Assembly: GCA_020848545.1 (NCBI GenBank)
Contig: JADLHZ010000132.1
Location: 1-44,414, forward strand
From: Deltaproteobacteria bacterium
Lineage (GTDB): Bacteria > Myxococcota > JADLHZ01
Length of the DNA: 44,414 nt
Reading direction: 5' to 3'
Numbering within the stretch: the first letter of the stretch is position 1; each line of letters opens with the position of its first letter. The notes under the pieces are model-generated. The model ran no database searches and was not told the DNA's origin. It saw only the letters and a program-made list of their open reading frames with translations. A program made the position numbers and the translations under genes. Shown here piece by piece: positions 35,260-42,986 of the stretch.

Positions 35260-35736
35260 TCATTTCTTTTGCAGACGGCGATCGACGACTTTGCGATGCG
35301 AGAAGCCGACCTGCGCGAGGAACGCCTGCTCGCGCTGTAGGATTTCCTGGGTTTGCGGGTTGGCGATGCTCGGGTCGCTCGCTAGTACGAGCTCGACGAT
35401 GGCGTGGCAGGTGTCGGGCGCGAGCGCCGCGAGCTCGCGATCGACGCGGGCCTTCTCTTCGAGGAGGCGCGCTCGCGTCGTCTCGTAGCGCTCTTTCTGA
35501 TCGTAGAACGTCGAGAAGAAGTCGCCGGGCGCTCGGGCCGCGGCCGCCGGTTTCTTGGCCGCTGCCGGCGAGCTCTTGGCTGTTTGCACCTTGTCGAAGA
35601 GCTCGGTGGTCGAGCCTTGAGCGGCGAGATCGGGGTTCACGGCGCGAGCCTTGCGCAGGAGGTCCTTGCTCATGCCGAGCCCGCTCCCTTTGGCGCCCGG
35701 TTGCGCCTTCGCCCAGCCGTCTTCGTCGTCGCTCAT
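35260..35736 (-). CDS. First gene of the giant-protein operon, coiled-coil hypothetical
   Basis: The 158-residue protein is not recognised. The first 85 residues are Gly/Ala/Lys-rich and look disordered; the rest is helical, with a coiled coil around RARLLEEKARVDRELAALA and a basic end. It has no signal peptide. The start is the ATG at 35736, because the sequence upstream reads as a Cys/Glu repeat from a hexamer-repeat DNA tract and is unlikely to be coding. It could be an adaptor for the cytoplasmic kinase domain encoded next; this is a guess from gene order. Confidence 0.72.
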   Translation of the reverse strand: MSDDEDGWAKAQPGAKGSGLGMSKDLLRKARAVNPDLAAQGSTTELFDKVQTAKSSPAAAKKPAAAARAPGDFFSTFYDQKERYETTRARLLEEKARVDRELAALAPDTCHAIVELVLASDPSIANPQTQEILQREQAFLAQVGFSHRKVVDRRLQKK

Positions 35737-35895
35737 GCCCGCCTCGTCACGTTCACATTCGCATTCACATAAAGATGCGCCGCAGAGGGCGGTGACGCAT
35801 CCTTTTCGGAGCGACCGCTCACCATAAAGAATGCAACGCGTGGACTCGAACCCGCCGCGCTCTGGTTGGAGTAGCTTCTCGGCAGGAGCCCTCAC
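35737..35895. promoter_or_regulatory. Divergent control region between two operons
   Basis: This 159-bp space holds the 5' ends of the giant operon (minus) and the 818-residue-protein operon (plus), and it is less GC-rich than its surroundings. Two imperfect direct copies of TCAC(C)ATAAAGA(A)TGC lie at 35765-35778 and 35819-35834. Four hexamers (CGTCAC, GTTCAC, ATTCGC, ATTCAC) run in tandem at 35745-35768, immediately before the giant operon start. A ribosome site AGGAG precedes the plus-strand start at 35896. These look like binding sites for a regulator. No sigma-54 type -24/-12 element with the right spacing was found. Confidence 0.55.
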
Positions 35896-38352
35896 ATGTC
35901 GGTATCGAGAGTAGGAACGACGGACCCGCGCGCGGCAACGCAGAGCGAGCAGATCAACCGCAACGAGGCGAAGGGCGTCGAGAAGAACGACGCCGCTCGG
36001 CAGGTGAAGGCCGCGGCCATCGCTGCCCCTAAGGACGTGCTCGTCGCCGGTGTGGGGGGCGACGCCGAGCCCGTCGCGGCGCTGACCACCGAGGCCGTCA
36101 AGCCGATGTCGAACGCCGAGGCGCTCGCGCTGCTCAGCGCGCTCAAGCCGCTGATGGGCAAGCCGAACGGCCTGCCGTTTCCCGACGAGGCCTTCGCGCA
36201 TCCGGCGTTGCTCGAAGGCGCGAGCACGCAGGCGCCGCTCGGGGCCGAAACGAAGACCATCCTGTGCAACGCGCTCGCCTCGGCGGCCACCGACAAGGCG
36301 GCGGGCGATCCCGACGCGCTCGCGTCGCTCCTTGGCATGCAGCTGAAGACGCTCGCGTTCCCCTCGCGCGCCGAGCGCCAAAAGTGGCTCGAGGCGCAGG
36401 AGAAGAAGTGTGGGGCCCTCGCGACGGCGATCGTGGGCGACGGCACGAGCCCGCTCCCGGAAGATGTGCGGCGGCGGCTCGGCCCGCGCTTTGCCGAGGT
36501 GTCGCGTGCGCTCGAAGACACCTTCCGTGCCCAGCGCAACGCCGCCAATGGACCGCGCCGGATGCAATCAGACGTCGAGATCCCCGGCCCCGAGGTGGTC
36601 GCGCTCGAGAAAGCGGTCGCCGGCGTGTTGCCCGAGATCACGGCGGCGCTGCGTCAGGGAAGCGACGCGGCAGCGGTCGTGGGTCAGCTCGGGATCGATT
36701 GGTCGCTCGTCGACATCGACTCGCTGATCGCGATCGTCATGATGGAGTGCGGGCGGGCAGCGACCGATGAGCTGCGCGAGGCGCTGACGACGATGCAGGA
36801 GAACAACAAGAAGAAGAAGGCGCAGCGCGAGCAGCTGACGAAGATGAAGGCCGAGAAGGCCGAGGTCTATGCGGCGATGCACCAAGAGTACGACGCGTTG
36901 CGCGCGGCCGGAAAGATCGATCCGAGCTACAGCTTCGAGGATTTTGCGGCCTGGCGCGCCGTCGAGTGGGACGCCTTCGGCAACGCCCAGCTCGAGCAAC
37001 CGATGGATCCCTTGCCGGACGTGGCGACGCATCCACCGCCGGACGCGAGCGCCGTTGATGGCTCAGAGTCGACGACGGACGCACCGCCGCCGAGCCAGAT
37101 CCAAGACGTCCCGCCGTGTCCGACCGAGATCCAGCAGGCGATCGCCGACAAGTACGGAATCGATCCCGCCGACGTCGGCATGCTCTGGATCTGCTTCTAC
37201 AAGCACGGCGAGTCGTTCCCGGAGTCCTTTGATCCGACGCAGGCGAAGTTCGAGGAGTTCCTGACGTCCATCTATCAGGTTGGGCTGATATCCGGCGAGT
37301 CGCACCACAACAAGAGCATGGTCGAGGGTTTCAAGGAGCAGCTCGCGGCCGATTCCGCCGCCAAGAAGGAGGCCGCGGCGCAAGCTGCGCAGCCTCCACC
37401 GCTCGCAGACAAGACCTATTGTACGGACCTCGAGGGCAAGTCACCCGAACAGATCGCCGCGATGCTCGACGAGATGTTCAAGGACCCGGCGTTTGCGGCG
37501 CTCCTCTCTCAGCCACCGTGGGCCGCGCTCCACCCCGGTGCCGGCGGCATCGGCCACAAGCTGTTGTCTCTGGTCACGCAGATGTATTGGGAGGTCGAGC
37601 TCGGCGCCTGGGAGAACGCCGCCGCTCACAACCAACAGGCGCATCTGCTCGGCGAGAAGCTGGATCTGCTCATCGCCAAGCTGCAGGAGGCATTCCCCGG
37701 GCAGACGCAGGTGCTGGCGGCGATGTTGGCGCTTCCCGAGCAGTACGCCGAGCGTCGAGCGGCTGAGCTCGCCGCGTGGGATCCGCCGGGCGACGGCGAC
37801 GAGTTCGCTTACAACGTCGGCGTCAAGGACACGCTCACCAACTGGTTTACCCAAGCGGTCAGCGAGGGCTGGCCGTCGGGCGGAGCGTGGACTGGAACCG
37901 AGACCTTCGACGAATTCAAGAACGGCTGCCCGTTGACGGCGCCGCCGGTGCCGCCGCCTCCGGAACAACCACCGACCTGGCAAGACGAAGTGCTCGACGC
38001 CTGGCCGAAGCCGACGTTCAAGCCGCTCGCCGCGACGCTCGCCCGCGGCATGGCGCCGATTCCCAAGGCGCCGGCGGTCGAGGCCACTGAAGACACGTCC
38101 GACACGGCCGATCTCGGGCCGCCGCCGGACACCCTCGAGGGCGCGCGCCAATCCGGCAATCTCGCGGGCTTCGAGGCCGAGCTTCAGCGCATGGACGACA
38201 AGATCCAAGCGACGAGCGATCTCTCCGAGGAGCTCTCGCTCAAGCTGCAGATGCTGATGGATCGCCGGCAGAAGGCGATGGAGCTGCTCTCGAATCTCCT
38301 CAAGAAGATGAGCGACACGAGCGGCGCCATCATCGCGAATACGCGCGGATGA
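35896..38352 (+). CDS. 818-residue helical protein with C-terminal coiled coil
   Basis: This protein is not firmly recognised. The first 60 residues are polar and disordered, with no Sec signal peptide. The middle is helical, with a basic coiled coil (KKKKAQREQLTKMKAEKAEV, about 300-325) and Pro-rich linkers. It ends with a heptad-type coiled coil (about 755-815: SLKLQMLMDRRQKAMELLSN, then KKMSDTSGAIIANTRG). The last segment and the absence of a Sec signal resemble proteins exported by type III secretion, such as translocators, and a small TPR protein follows like a chaperone; this is only a resemblance. The start is the ATG with an AGGAG ribosome site. Divergent from the giant operon. Confidence 0.75.
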   Translation: MSVSRVGTTDPRAATQSEQINRNEAKGVEKNDAARQVKAAAIAAPKDVLVAGVGGDAEPVAALTTEAVKPMSNAEALALLSALKPLMGKPNGLPFPDEAFAHPALLEGASTQAPLGAETKTILCNALASAATDKAAGDPDALASLLGMQLKTLAFPSRAERQKWLEAQEKKCGALATAIVGDGTSPLPEDVRRRLGPRFAEVSRALEDTFRAQRNAANGPRRMQSDVEIPGPEVVALEKAVAGVLPEITAALRQGSDAAAVVGQLGIDWSLVDIDSLIAIVMMECGRAATDELREALTTMQENNKKKKAQREQLTKMKAEKAEVYAAMHQEYDALRAAGKIDPSYSFEDFAAWRAVEWDAFGNAQLEQPMDPLPDVATHPPPDASAVDGSESTTDAPPPSQIQDVPPCPTEIQQAIADKYGIDPADVGMLWICFYKHGESFPESFDPTQAKFEEFLTSIYQVGLISGESHHNKSMVEGFKEQLAADSAAKKEAAAQAAQPPPLADKTYCTDLEGKSPEQIAAMLDEMFKDPAFAALLSQPPWAALHPGAGGIGHKLLSLVTQMYWEVELGAWENAAAHNQQAHLLGEKLDLLIAKLQEAFPGQTQVLAAMLALPEQYAERRAAELAAWDPPGDGDEFAYNVGVKDTLTNWFTQAVSEGWPSGGAWTGTETFDEFKNGCPLTAPPVPPPPEQPPTWQDEVLDAWPKPTFKPLAATLARGMAPIPKAPAVEATEDTSDTADLGPPPDTLEGARQSGNLAGFEAELQRMDDKIQATSDLSEELSLKLQMLMDRRQKAMELLSNLLKKMSDTSGAIIANTRG

Positions 38353-38371
38353 TCGCGCAGGAGAAGGTGTG

Positions 38372-38779
38372 ATGACTGGTACCGGAGAGACCCGAGCGGC
38401 CACCATGGAGTTGCAAAGGTTGGCGGCGGCCCTGGCGTCGGCGAAGCGCTGGGCGGCCGCCGAAGTCGCCGCTGCACTCGCCGTCGAAAGCGATCCACGA
38501 AGCGCCGATGCGTGGATGTTGCTCGGGATGGCACGCGCGCACCAAGGCGAGGGCTTGGCGGCGATCCGCGCGTATCAGCGCGTGGTCGCCGAGCGCCCGA
38601 AGGACGTCGAAGCATGGACGGCGCTCGGCGAGCTTCACCTCCAACGCCTGGAGTATGATGGAGCCGCGGCGGCGCTGCGGGAGGCGATGCAACTCGATCC
38701 CGCGGCGCAACACCCGGCCGGCCGGCGCGCGCGCTTCGCCGCCGCGAACGCGATCGGCACCCTGAAGGCGAGCGCATGA
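38372..38779 (+). CDS. Small TPR protein, possible chaperone
   Basis: The 135-residue protein consists of about three tetratricopeptide helix pairs (about 15-115), with a typical unit DAWMLLGMARAHQGEGLAAI and a second with EAWTALGELHLQRLEYDGAA. Its size and repeat number match LcrH/SycD-type class II chaperones of type III secretion, but such short TPR proteins have many other roles. It starts 20 bases after the 818-residue gene, and its stop overlaps the next start (ATGA at 38776-38779). This arrangement supports a role in folding or docking the upstream or downstream product. No signal peptide. The ATG at 38372 was chosen over a GTG three bases earlier. Confidence 0.82.
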   Translation: MTGTGETRAATMELQRLAAALASAKRWAAAEVAAALAVESDPRSADAWMLLGMARAHQGEGLAAIRAYQRVVAERPKDVEAWTALGELHLQRLEYDGAAAALREAMQLDPAAQHPAGRRARFAAANAIGTLKASA

Positions 38780-40776
38780 ACAGAGTGCTGTTGGCATGCG
38801 CCAGCCTGATGCTTGGCGGTTGCTTCAACTTCACTCGGGCCGTCTTTTCCTCCGGCACGAAGCCGGCCCCGCAGCTCGCGCTGTCGTCTCCGAGCGACGG
38901 CGCCGAGGGCGTGCCGGTCGGCGATCCTCTGCACCTCTACTTCTCGCAAGCGATGAACGAGGACTCGCTCGTTGTCACCGCCGATCCGCCGATCGCGCTC
39001 ATCGCCTTCGGATGGCAGGACGACGGGACGCACGTGACGTTCGCGCCGGAAGGCGAGTGGGCGGCCGAGACCACCTATACGATCGCCTTCGATGCAGTCG
39101 GGGTCGAGGGCGCCGCGCTCGTTGGCGCGAAAGCGATCGCGTTCACGACCGGCGCGCCAACAGCCGTCTTCAACGATCCACCTGCCATCGTCGGGACGGT
39201 GCCGCCAAACGGCGCCGTGTCGGTGGCCGCGGCGAGCGCCCTCAGCGTGCGCTTCAACCACGCGATGGTCCCAAGCTCCATCGTCGTGACGACCGCGCCT
39301 CAACACACGCTCGGCGTGCCGAGCGCGTCGGACGGGGACACGCTCTTTTCGTTCTCGCCGCCGGAGTCCTTCATAGAATCCACCGCGTATCAGGTGCTCG
39401 TCACCGGCATCGACACGCGCGGCTTGCAAGCGGCCGGCGGTTTTTCGTTTTCGACGGCGAACCTGTCGTCGCCGAGCGTGCTCACGACCGTGCCGGTCAA
39501 CGGCTCACAGAGCTTTCCGACGAACCAGTCGATCGCGATCACCTTCAGCGAGCGGATGAACCCGGCGACGGCAACGCCGAGCAGCGTGGTGCTGACGCTG
39601 GTGGGCGGCGGTCAGAAGTCGTGCGACCTCGCGTGGACCAACAACGCGACGCAACTCCTTTGCACACCGAATCCGGCGCTGGTCGACGCCAGCGATTACA
39701 CACTGGTTCTGTCCACCGCCCTTGCCGACGCGGGAACGCCCGCGCTGCCGCTCGCGGCCCCGCTGATACTCACCTTTCGCGCCGGTCCGCCGGACGTGAC
39801 GGCGCCGGCGCTGAGCGGGCCCGCCGAGCCCAGCGCTTACGCCGAGAACGTACCCATCGCCGAGCACACTGCGCCTCAGCGTGGCGTGCACCCGGACGCC
39901 AACCTCGTCTTCACCTTCAGCGAGCAGCTGTCGAACCTCGACGGCAAGCTGCATGTGTTCGAGGACGTGATCGGCCCCGGCGGCCCGAGCGGGGTCAGCG
40001 GGACGCTGACCGGAGCGCCCGGAGGGAACGGCGGCTACGCGTACACTTTCAATCCCGCGAGCTCATTCAACTACGGCGCCGTCGTCAGCTGGACGATGGA
40101 TCCCGGCGTCACCGATCTCGCGCATCTTCCGCTCGCCCCATACTCGGTATCGCAGAAGATGCGCATCATCGCGCAGGAAACTGTGAGCGCCACGGCGGCG
40201 ACGGCCGCCGGCCACATCCGCTTCCTGGGCGGCGCATACTCGGCGAACACGACGGCGACGATACTCGGCGTGGGTGACGACAACAGCGCTGGCGCATATC
40301 GCGCGTTCATCGAGTTCTACGTGCCCTGGGGAGCGCCGACCAAGATCGTCAGCGCACAGCTCACGCTCTTCCGCACCTCGGTGACAGGCACCCCGTACAC
40401 CTGGAACGGGCCGCTGCGCCTGCAAAGCGTCTCCTTCGGATCGGTTCCGGACGAAGGCACGGAAACGCCCCCGACGAACGACTACAGCACGCCGTTCGAC
40501 GCCGGCGGCGAGACCACGCAAGTCAGCGACGGCGGCGCCGGGCTCAACGTCTTCGACGTCACCGCGACGGTTCAGTGGTGCTTGTCGGTCGCCCGTTCGC
40601 ACCCGCAGTGGCGGCTCAAGCATGACTGGAACGCCAACTGCGGCAGCGGCGGACCTTGTATCGAGCCCAAGCACTCGGGCTCGGCCGGATATACGCGCTG
40701 GGCCAGCGGTCTGGGGATCCCGAGTCTTCGGCCGAAGCTCGACGTGACTTTTCAGAACCTGGGTCAGGCGCCGTAG
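38776..40776 (+). CDS. Surface lipoprotein with Big_5-type Ig-like domains
   Basis: The 666-residue protein has a lipoprotein signal peptide (lipobox LGGC, Cys16). Three or more Ig-like domains of the Big_5/SbsA type follow at about 35-125, 132-225 and 232-335. Each carries the family features PxxGAxxV, the phrase IxFSERMN or similar, and a terminal FTF-type strand. Residues 490-650 look like a carbohydrate-binding or DNRLRE-type beta-sandwich (AFIEFYVPWGAPTKIVSAQL, then FDVTATVQW). It is translationally coupled to the TPR gene. An outer-membrane adhesin or surface component is the likely role, by analogy with the lipoprotein at 3684. Confidence 0.86.
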   Translation: MNRVLLACASLMLGGCFNFTRAVFSSGTKPAPQLALSSPSDGAEGVPVGDPLHLYFSQAMNEDSLVVTADPPIALIAFGWQDDGTHVTFAPEGEWAAETTYTIAFDAVGVEGAALVGAKAIAFTTGAPTAVFNDPPAIVGTVPPNGAVSVAAASALSVRFNHAMVPSSIVVTTAPQHTLGVPSASDGDTLFSFSPPESFIESTAYQVLVTGIDTRGLQAAGGFSFSTANLSSPSVLTTVPVNGSQSFPTNQSIAITFSERMNPATATPSSVVLTLVGGGQKSCDLAWTNNATQLLCTPNPALVDASDYTLVLSTALADAGTPALPLAAPLILTFRAGPPDVTAPALSGPAEPSAYAENVPIAEHTAPQRGVHPDANLVFTFSEQLSNLDGKLHVFEDVIGPGGPSGVSGTLTGAPGGNGGYAYTFNPASSFNYGAVVSWTMDPGVTDLAHLPLAPYSVSQKMRIIAQETVSATAATAAGHIRFLGGAYSANTTATILGVGDDNSAGAYRAFIEFYVPWGAPTKIVSAQLTLFRTSVTGTPYTWNGPLRLQSVSFGSVPDEGTETPPTNDYSTPFDAGGETTQVSDGGAGLNVFDVTATVQWCLSVARSHPQWRLKHDWNANCGSGGPCIEPKHSGSAGYTRWASGLGIPSLRPKLDVTFQNLGQAP

Positions 40777-40820
40777 CCGGATTTTGTGTCGTCGCCGCGC
40801 TTGCGTTAAGTCGAAGCGAG

Positions 40821-42116
40821 ATGAGCTCCGACACCACCGCCGACCTCGCCGCCGACCGTCCAGCGCGCCGGCGGCAGCCAGCGCGAGAGCTCGGGCTCGT
40901 GGTCGTGGCGTCGCCGGCGCTGTCGCTCGGCCACTGCGTGCCGATCACCGAGACGCTCGAGATCGGGCGCGAGGCGACGGAGACGCTCGGCGGCGACGGC
41001 GCCCTCTCTCGCCGGCACTGCACCATCCGCCGCGAGCGCAGCGGCCTCGTCGTGGAGGATCACGCGAGCAAGAACGGCACCTTCGTCGATGGCGCTCGGG
41101 TCGCGCGCTCGCCGCTCGCCGCCGGGTCGCTGCTGCGCGCTGGCGCGTCGCTGCTCATCGTGGCGCCAGCGCCGCCAAGGACGCCGAAAGATCCGCTGCT
41201 CGTCGGCGTGTCGGAGCCGTTGCAGCGCGCCCGCGAGGCGATCGAGCGGCTGGCGCCGAGCGCGCTCACCGTGCTCCTCATCGGCGAGAGTGGCACCGGA
41301 AAGGAGCTCGCCGCGGCGCGCCTGCACGCGCTGAGCGGTCGCCAAGGCGCGCTCGTGCCGGTCAATGCCGCCGCGATCACCGAGAGCCTGGCGGAGTCGG
41401 CGCTCTTCGGTCACGAGCGCGGCGCATTCACGGGCGCGACCGAGCGCCATGCCGGCGTCTTCGAGCAGGCCAAGGACGGCACTGTGTTCCTCGACGAGAT
41501 CGGCGAGCTGTCGCCGGCGCTGCAAGCGAAGCTCTTGCGCGTGCTCGAAGGCGGCGATTACGCGCCGGTGGGATCGACGCAGAGGAAGCGCTCGAGCGCC
41601 CGGGTCATCGCTGCCACGCATCGCTCGCTCGAGGCGATGGTCGAGGCCGGCTCGTTTCGCGGCGACCTCTATGCGCGGCTCGCCGGCGCCGTCGTGGTCA
41701 TGCCGCCATTGCGCGAGCGCCGCATCGACGTGCCGTGGCTCGTGGAGCACTTTCGTCGTTCTTCGGATGCGCCGCCGTTTTCCGCCGAGGCGATCGAGCG
41801 GCTGATGCGGCACGCGTGGCCGCGGAACGTGCGCGAGCTGCGCCAGTTGGTCGACCGCTTGCTCGTCGAGCACAAGAACGAAGCCCGCATCGACGCCGAG
41901 GCGCTCGGCGAGCTCACAGCGCCGGCGGCGACGGTGGCGGCGCCCGAGACCGCAACCGAGGCCGCACCCGAGCCCGAAGACAAAGCGGCGTTCGAAGCGG
42001 CCGTCATCGCCCACAAGGGCAACGTCGTGAGGCTCAGCAAGCACTACGCGCGGACGCGAAAGCAGATCTATCGCTGGTGCGAGCGCTTTGGGATCGATCT
42101 CGATCGCTATCGCTGA
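40821..42116 (+). CDS. FHA-domain sigma-54-dependent transcription activator
   Basis: The 431-residue protein has an N-terminal FHA domain (about 25-110: LEIGREATE, then LSRRHC and SKNGTFVDG), which binds phosphothreonine peptides. The AAA+ domain (about 130-350) has Walker A GESGTGKE, the sigma-54 contact loop GAFTGA, Walker [10 protein letters not shown] and the arginine-finger region. A Fis-type helix-turn-helix is at the end (about 395-428, [19 protein letters not shown]). An FHA activator is the usual partner of a Ser/Thr kinase, so the PEGA kinase at 32734 is a plausible upstream signal. The start is the ATG at 40821. Its last 83 bases overlap the convergent gene at 42034. No sigma-54 promoter was found in the window. 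Confidence 0.95.
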   Translation: MSSDTTADLAADRPARRRQPARELGLVVVASPALSLGHCVPITETLEIGREATETLGGDGALSRRHCTIRRERSGLVVEDHASKNGTFVDGARVARSPLAAGSLLRAGASLLIVAPAPPRTPKDPLLVGVSEPLQRAREAIERLAPSALTVLLIGESGTGKELAAARLHALSGRQGALVPVNAAAITESLAESALFGHERGAFTGATERHAGVFEQAKDGTVFLDEIGELSPALQAKLLRVLEGGDYAPVGSTQRKRSSARVIAATHRSLEAMVEAGSFRGDLYARLAGAVVVMPPLRERRIDVPWLVEHFRRSSDAPPFSAEAIERLMRHAWPRNVRELRQLVDRLLVEHKNEARIDAEALGELTAPAATVAAPETATEAAPEPEDKAAFEAAVIAHKGNVVRLSKHYARTRKQIYRWCERFGIDLDRYR

Positions 42117-42807
42117 GCAGCGCGGCCCACCTGTCGCCGATGAGCGGCACGAAGGCCGAGCGGTCGGCTGCGGCCACGGGTCGCAGCGGCTGATCGCTCG
42201 TCACGATCGCCACGCCGAGGCGATCGCCGAGCTGCTTCATCGCGCGCTTCTCCTTCGGAGTCAGCAGGTGCTCAGACAGGCCGACCTTCGTCGGCAGGCC
42301 GTGCCGGGCGAGCAAGCCGTGGAGCGCGCGCTTCACCGCCTCGAGGTCGACGCCGTCGGCGGTGGCCAGCTCCATCCCCGTGGCTTCGTCGCCGATCACG
42401 ATGCGCCCGACCTCGCGGCGGACGAGGACCAGGCGGCCGGCGACGCGCTCGCGGCGCTCTGGTGCCGCGATCAGCGCTTCGCTCTGCAGCCAGCGCGTGA
42501 GGGTGGGATAGGAGACAGCGATCGCGTGCTCGGCGAGGCGGCGGCGGAGCGCGGTCACGGCGAGCGCTTCACGCGCGAGCCAGCCCCGGCAGAGCGCGAT
42601 CGCCTGCGCGCGGATCGTCTCCGGCAAGCGGCGATTCGACGGCCGTCCGCGCAGCTGATGATCGAGCCCCGCCGCGCCGGCCCGCCGCACGCGCACGAGC
42701 TTGCGCCACACCGTGCTGCGATGCAGCCCGAGCGCTTCGGCCGCTTCGCCGAGCGACAGCTGACCCTGTTCGACGCGATTCAAGATTTCGAAGATGGTGT
42801 TTTCCAT
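42034..42807 (-). CDS. Transposase-derived helix-turn-helix DNA-binding protein
   Basis: The 257-residue protein starts with two helix-turn-helix units (about 5-95: LSLGEAAEALGLHRSTVWRK, then SYPTLTRWLQSEALI) in the arrangement found at the N-terminus of ISNCY-type transposases. The following part (about 115-230) retains the outline of the integrase core (RIVIGDEATGMELAT, LHGLLARHGLPTKVGLSEHL), but only the first acidic position is recognisable and the later catalytic Asp/Glu are absent. It is thus probably a domesticated transposase acting as a regulator. It may instead be a decaying insertion. The last residues are encoded antisense to the end of the activator gene, an 83-bp overlap. Confidence 0.72.
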   Translation of the reverse strand: MENTIFEILNRVEQGQLSLGEAAEALGLHRSTVWRKLVRVRRAGAAGLDHQLRGRPSNRRLPETIRAQAIALCRGWLAREALAVTALRRRLAEHAIAVSYPTLTRWLQSEALIAAPERRERVAGRLVLVRREVGRIVIGDEATGMELATADGVDLEAVKRALHGLLARHGLPTKVGLSEHLLTPKEKRAMKQLGDRLGVAIVTSDQPLRPVAAADRSAFVPLIGDRWAALLSDSDRDRSQSARTSDRSAFASARSAC

Positions 42808-42986
42808 GCGGGCCTATTGAGCAGCGGTCGTGCCGGGTGCGGGCCCGCAAGAATCCAGATCTTTTTCTCCGGTTTTGCCGTGGACACATGCGTCTGACAC
42901 ATGCGGCGGGCCCGCGTTTCTAACGAGCACGGTGCACGCGAAGGCCGCCGGCGAAGAAACCGCGAAGACCTCTGTGGAGGTGGTTC
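42808..42986. promoter_or_regulatory. Divergent region with paired palindromes and a direct repeat
   Basis: This 179-bp region lies between the transposase-derived gene (minus) and the second caspase-like gene (plus). It contains the perfect palindrome GCGGGCCCGC twice, at 42839-42848 and 42906-42915 (67 bp apart, about 6.4 helical turns). Between them lies a tandem GACACATGCG at 42883-42892 and 42896-42905. The first unit sits in a near-palindrome GACACATGCGTC. A GGAGG ribosome site (42976-42980) precedes the GTG start of the plus-strand gene. The arrangement suggests operators, perhaps for the adjacent HTH protein; that pairing is inferred. Confidence 0.55.

Noticed and set aside
35870-35895. 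Possible sigma-54 promoter before the 818-residue gene
   Set aside because: TGG and GC elements are present but eight bases apart instead of ten.
35896-38779. Complete type III secretion locus
   Set aside because: No export gate, ATPase, inner rings or needle gene is present; only a translocator-like and a chaperone-like gene could be argued for.
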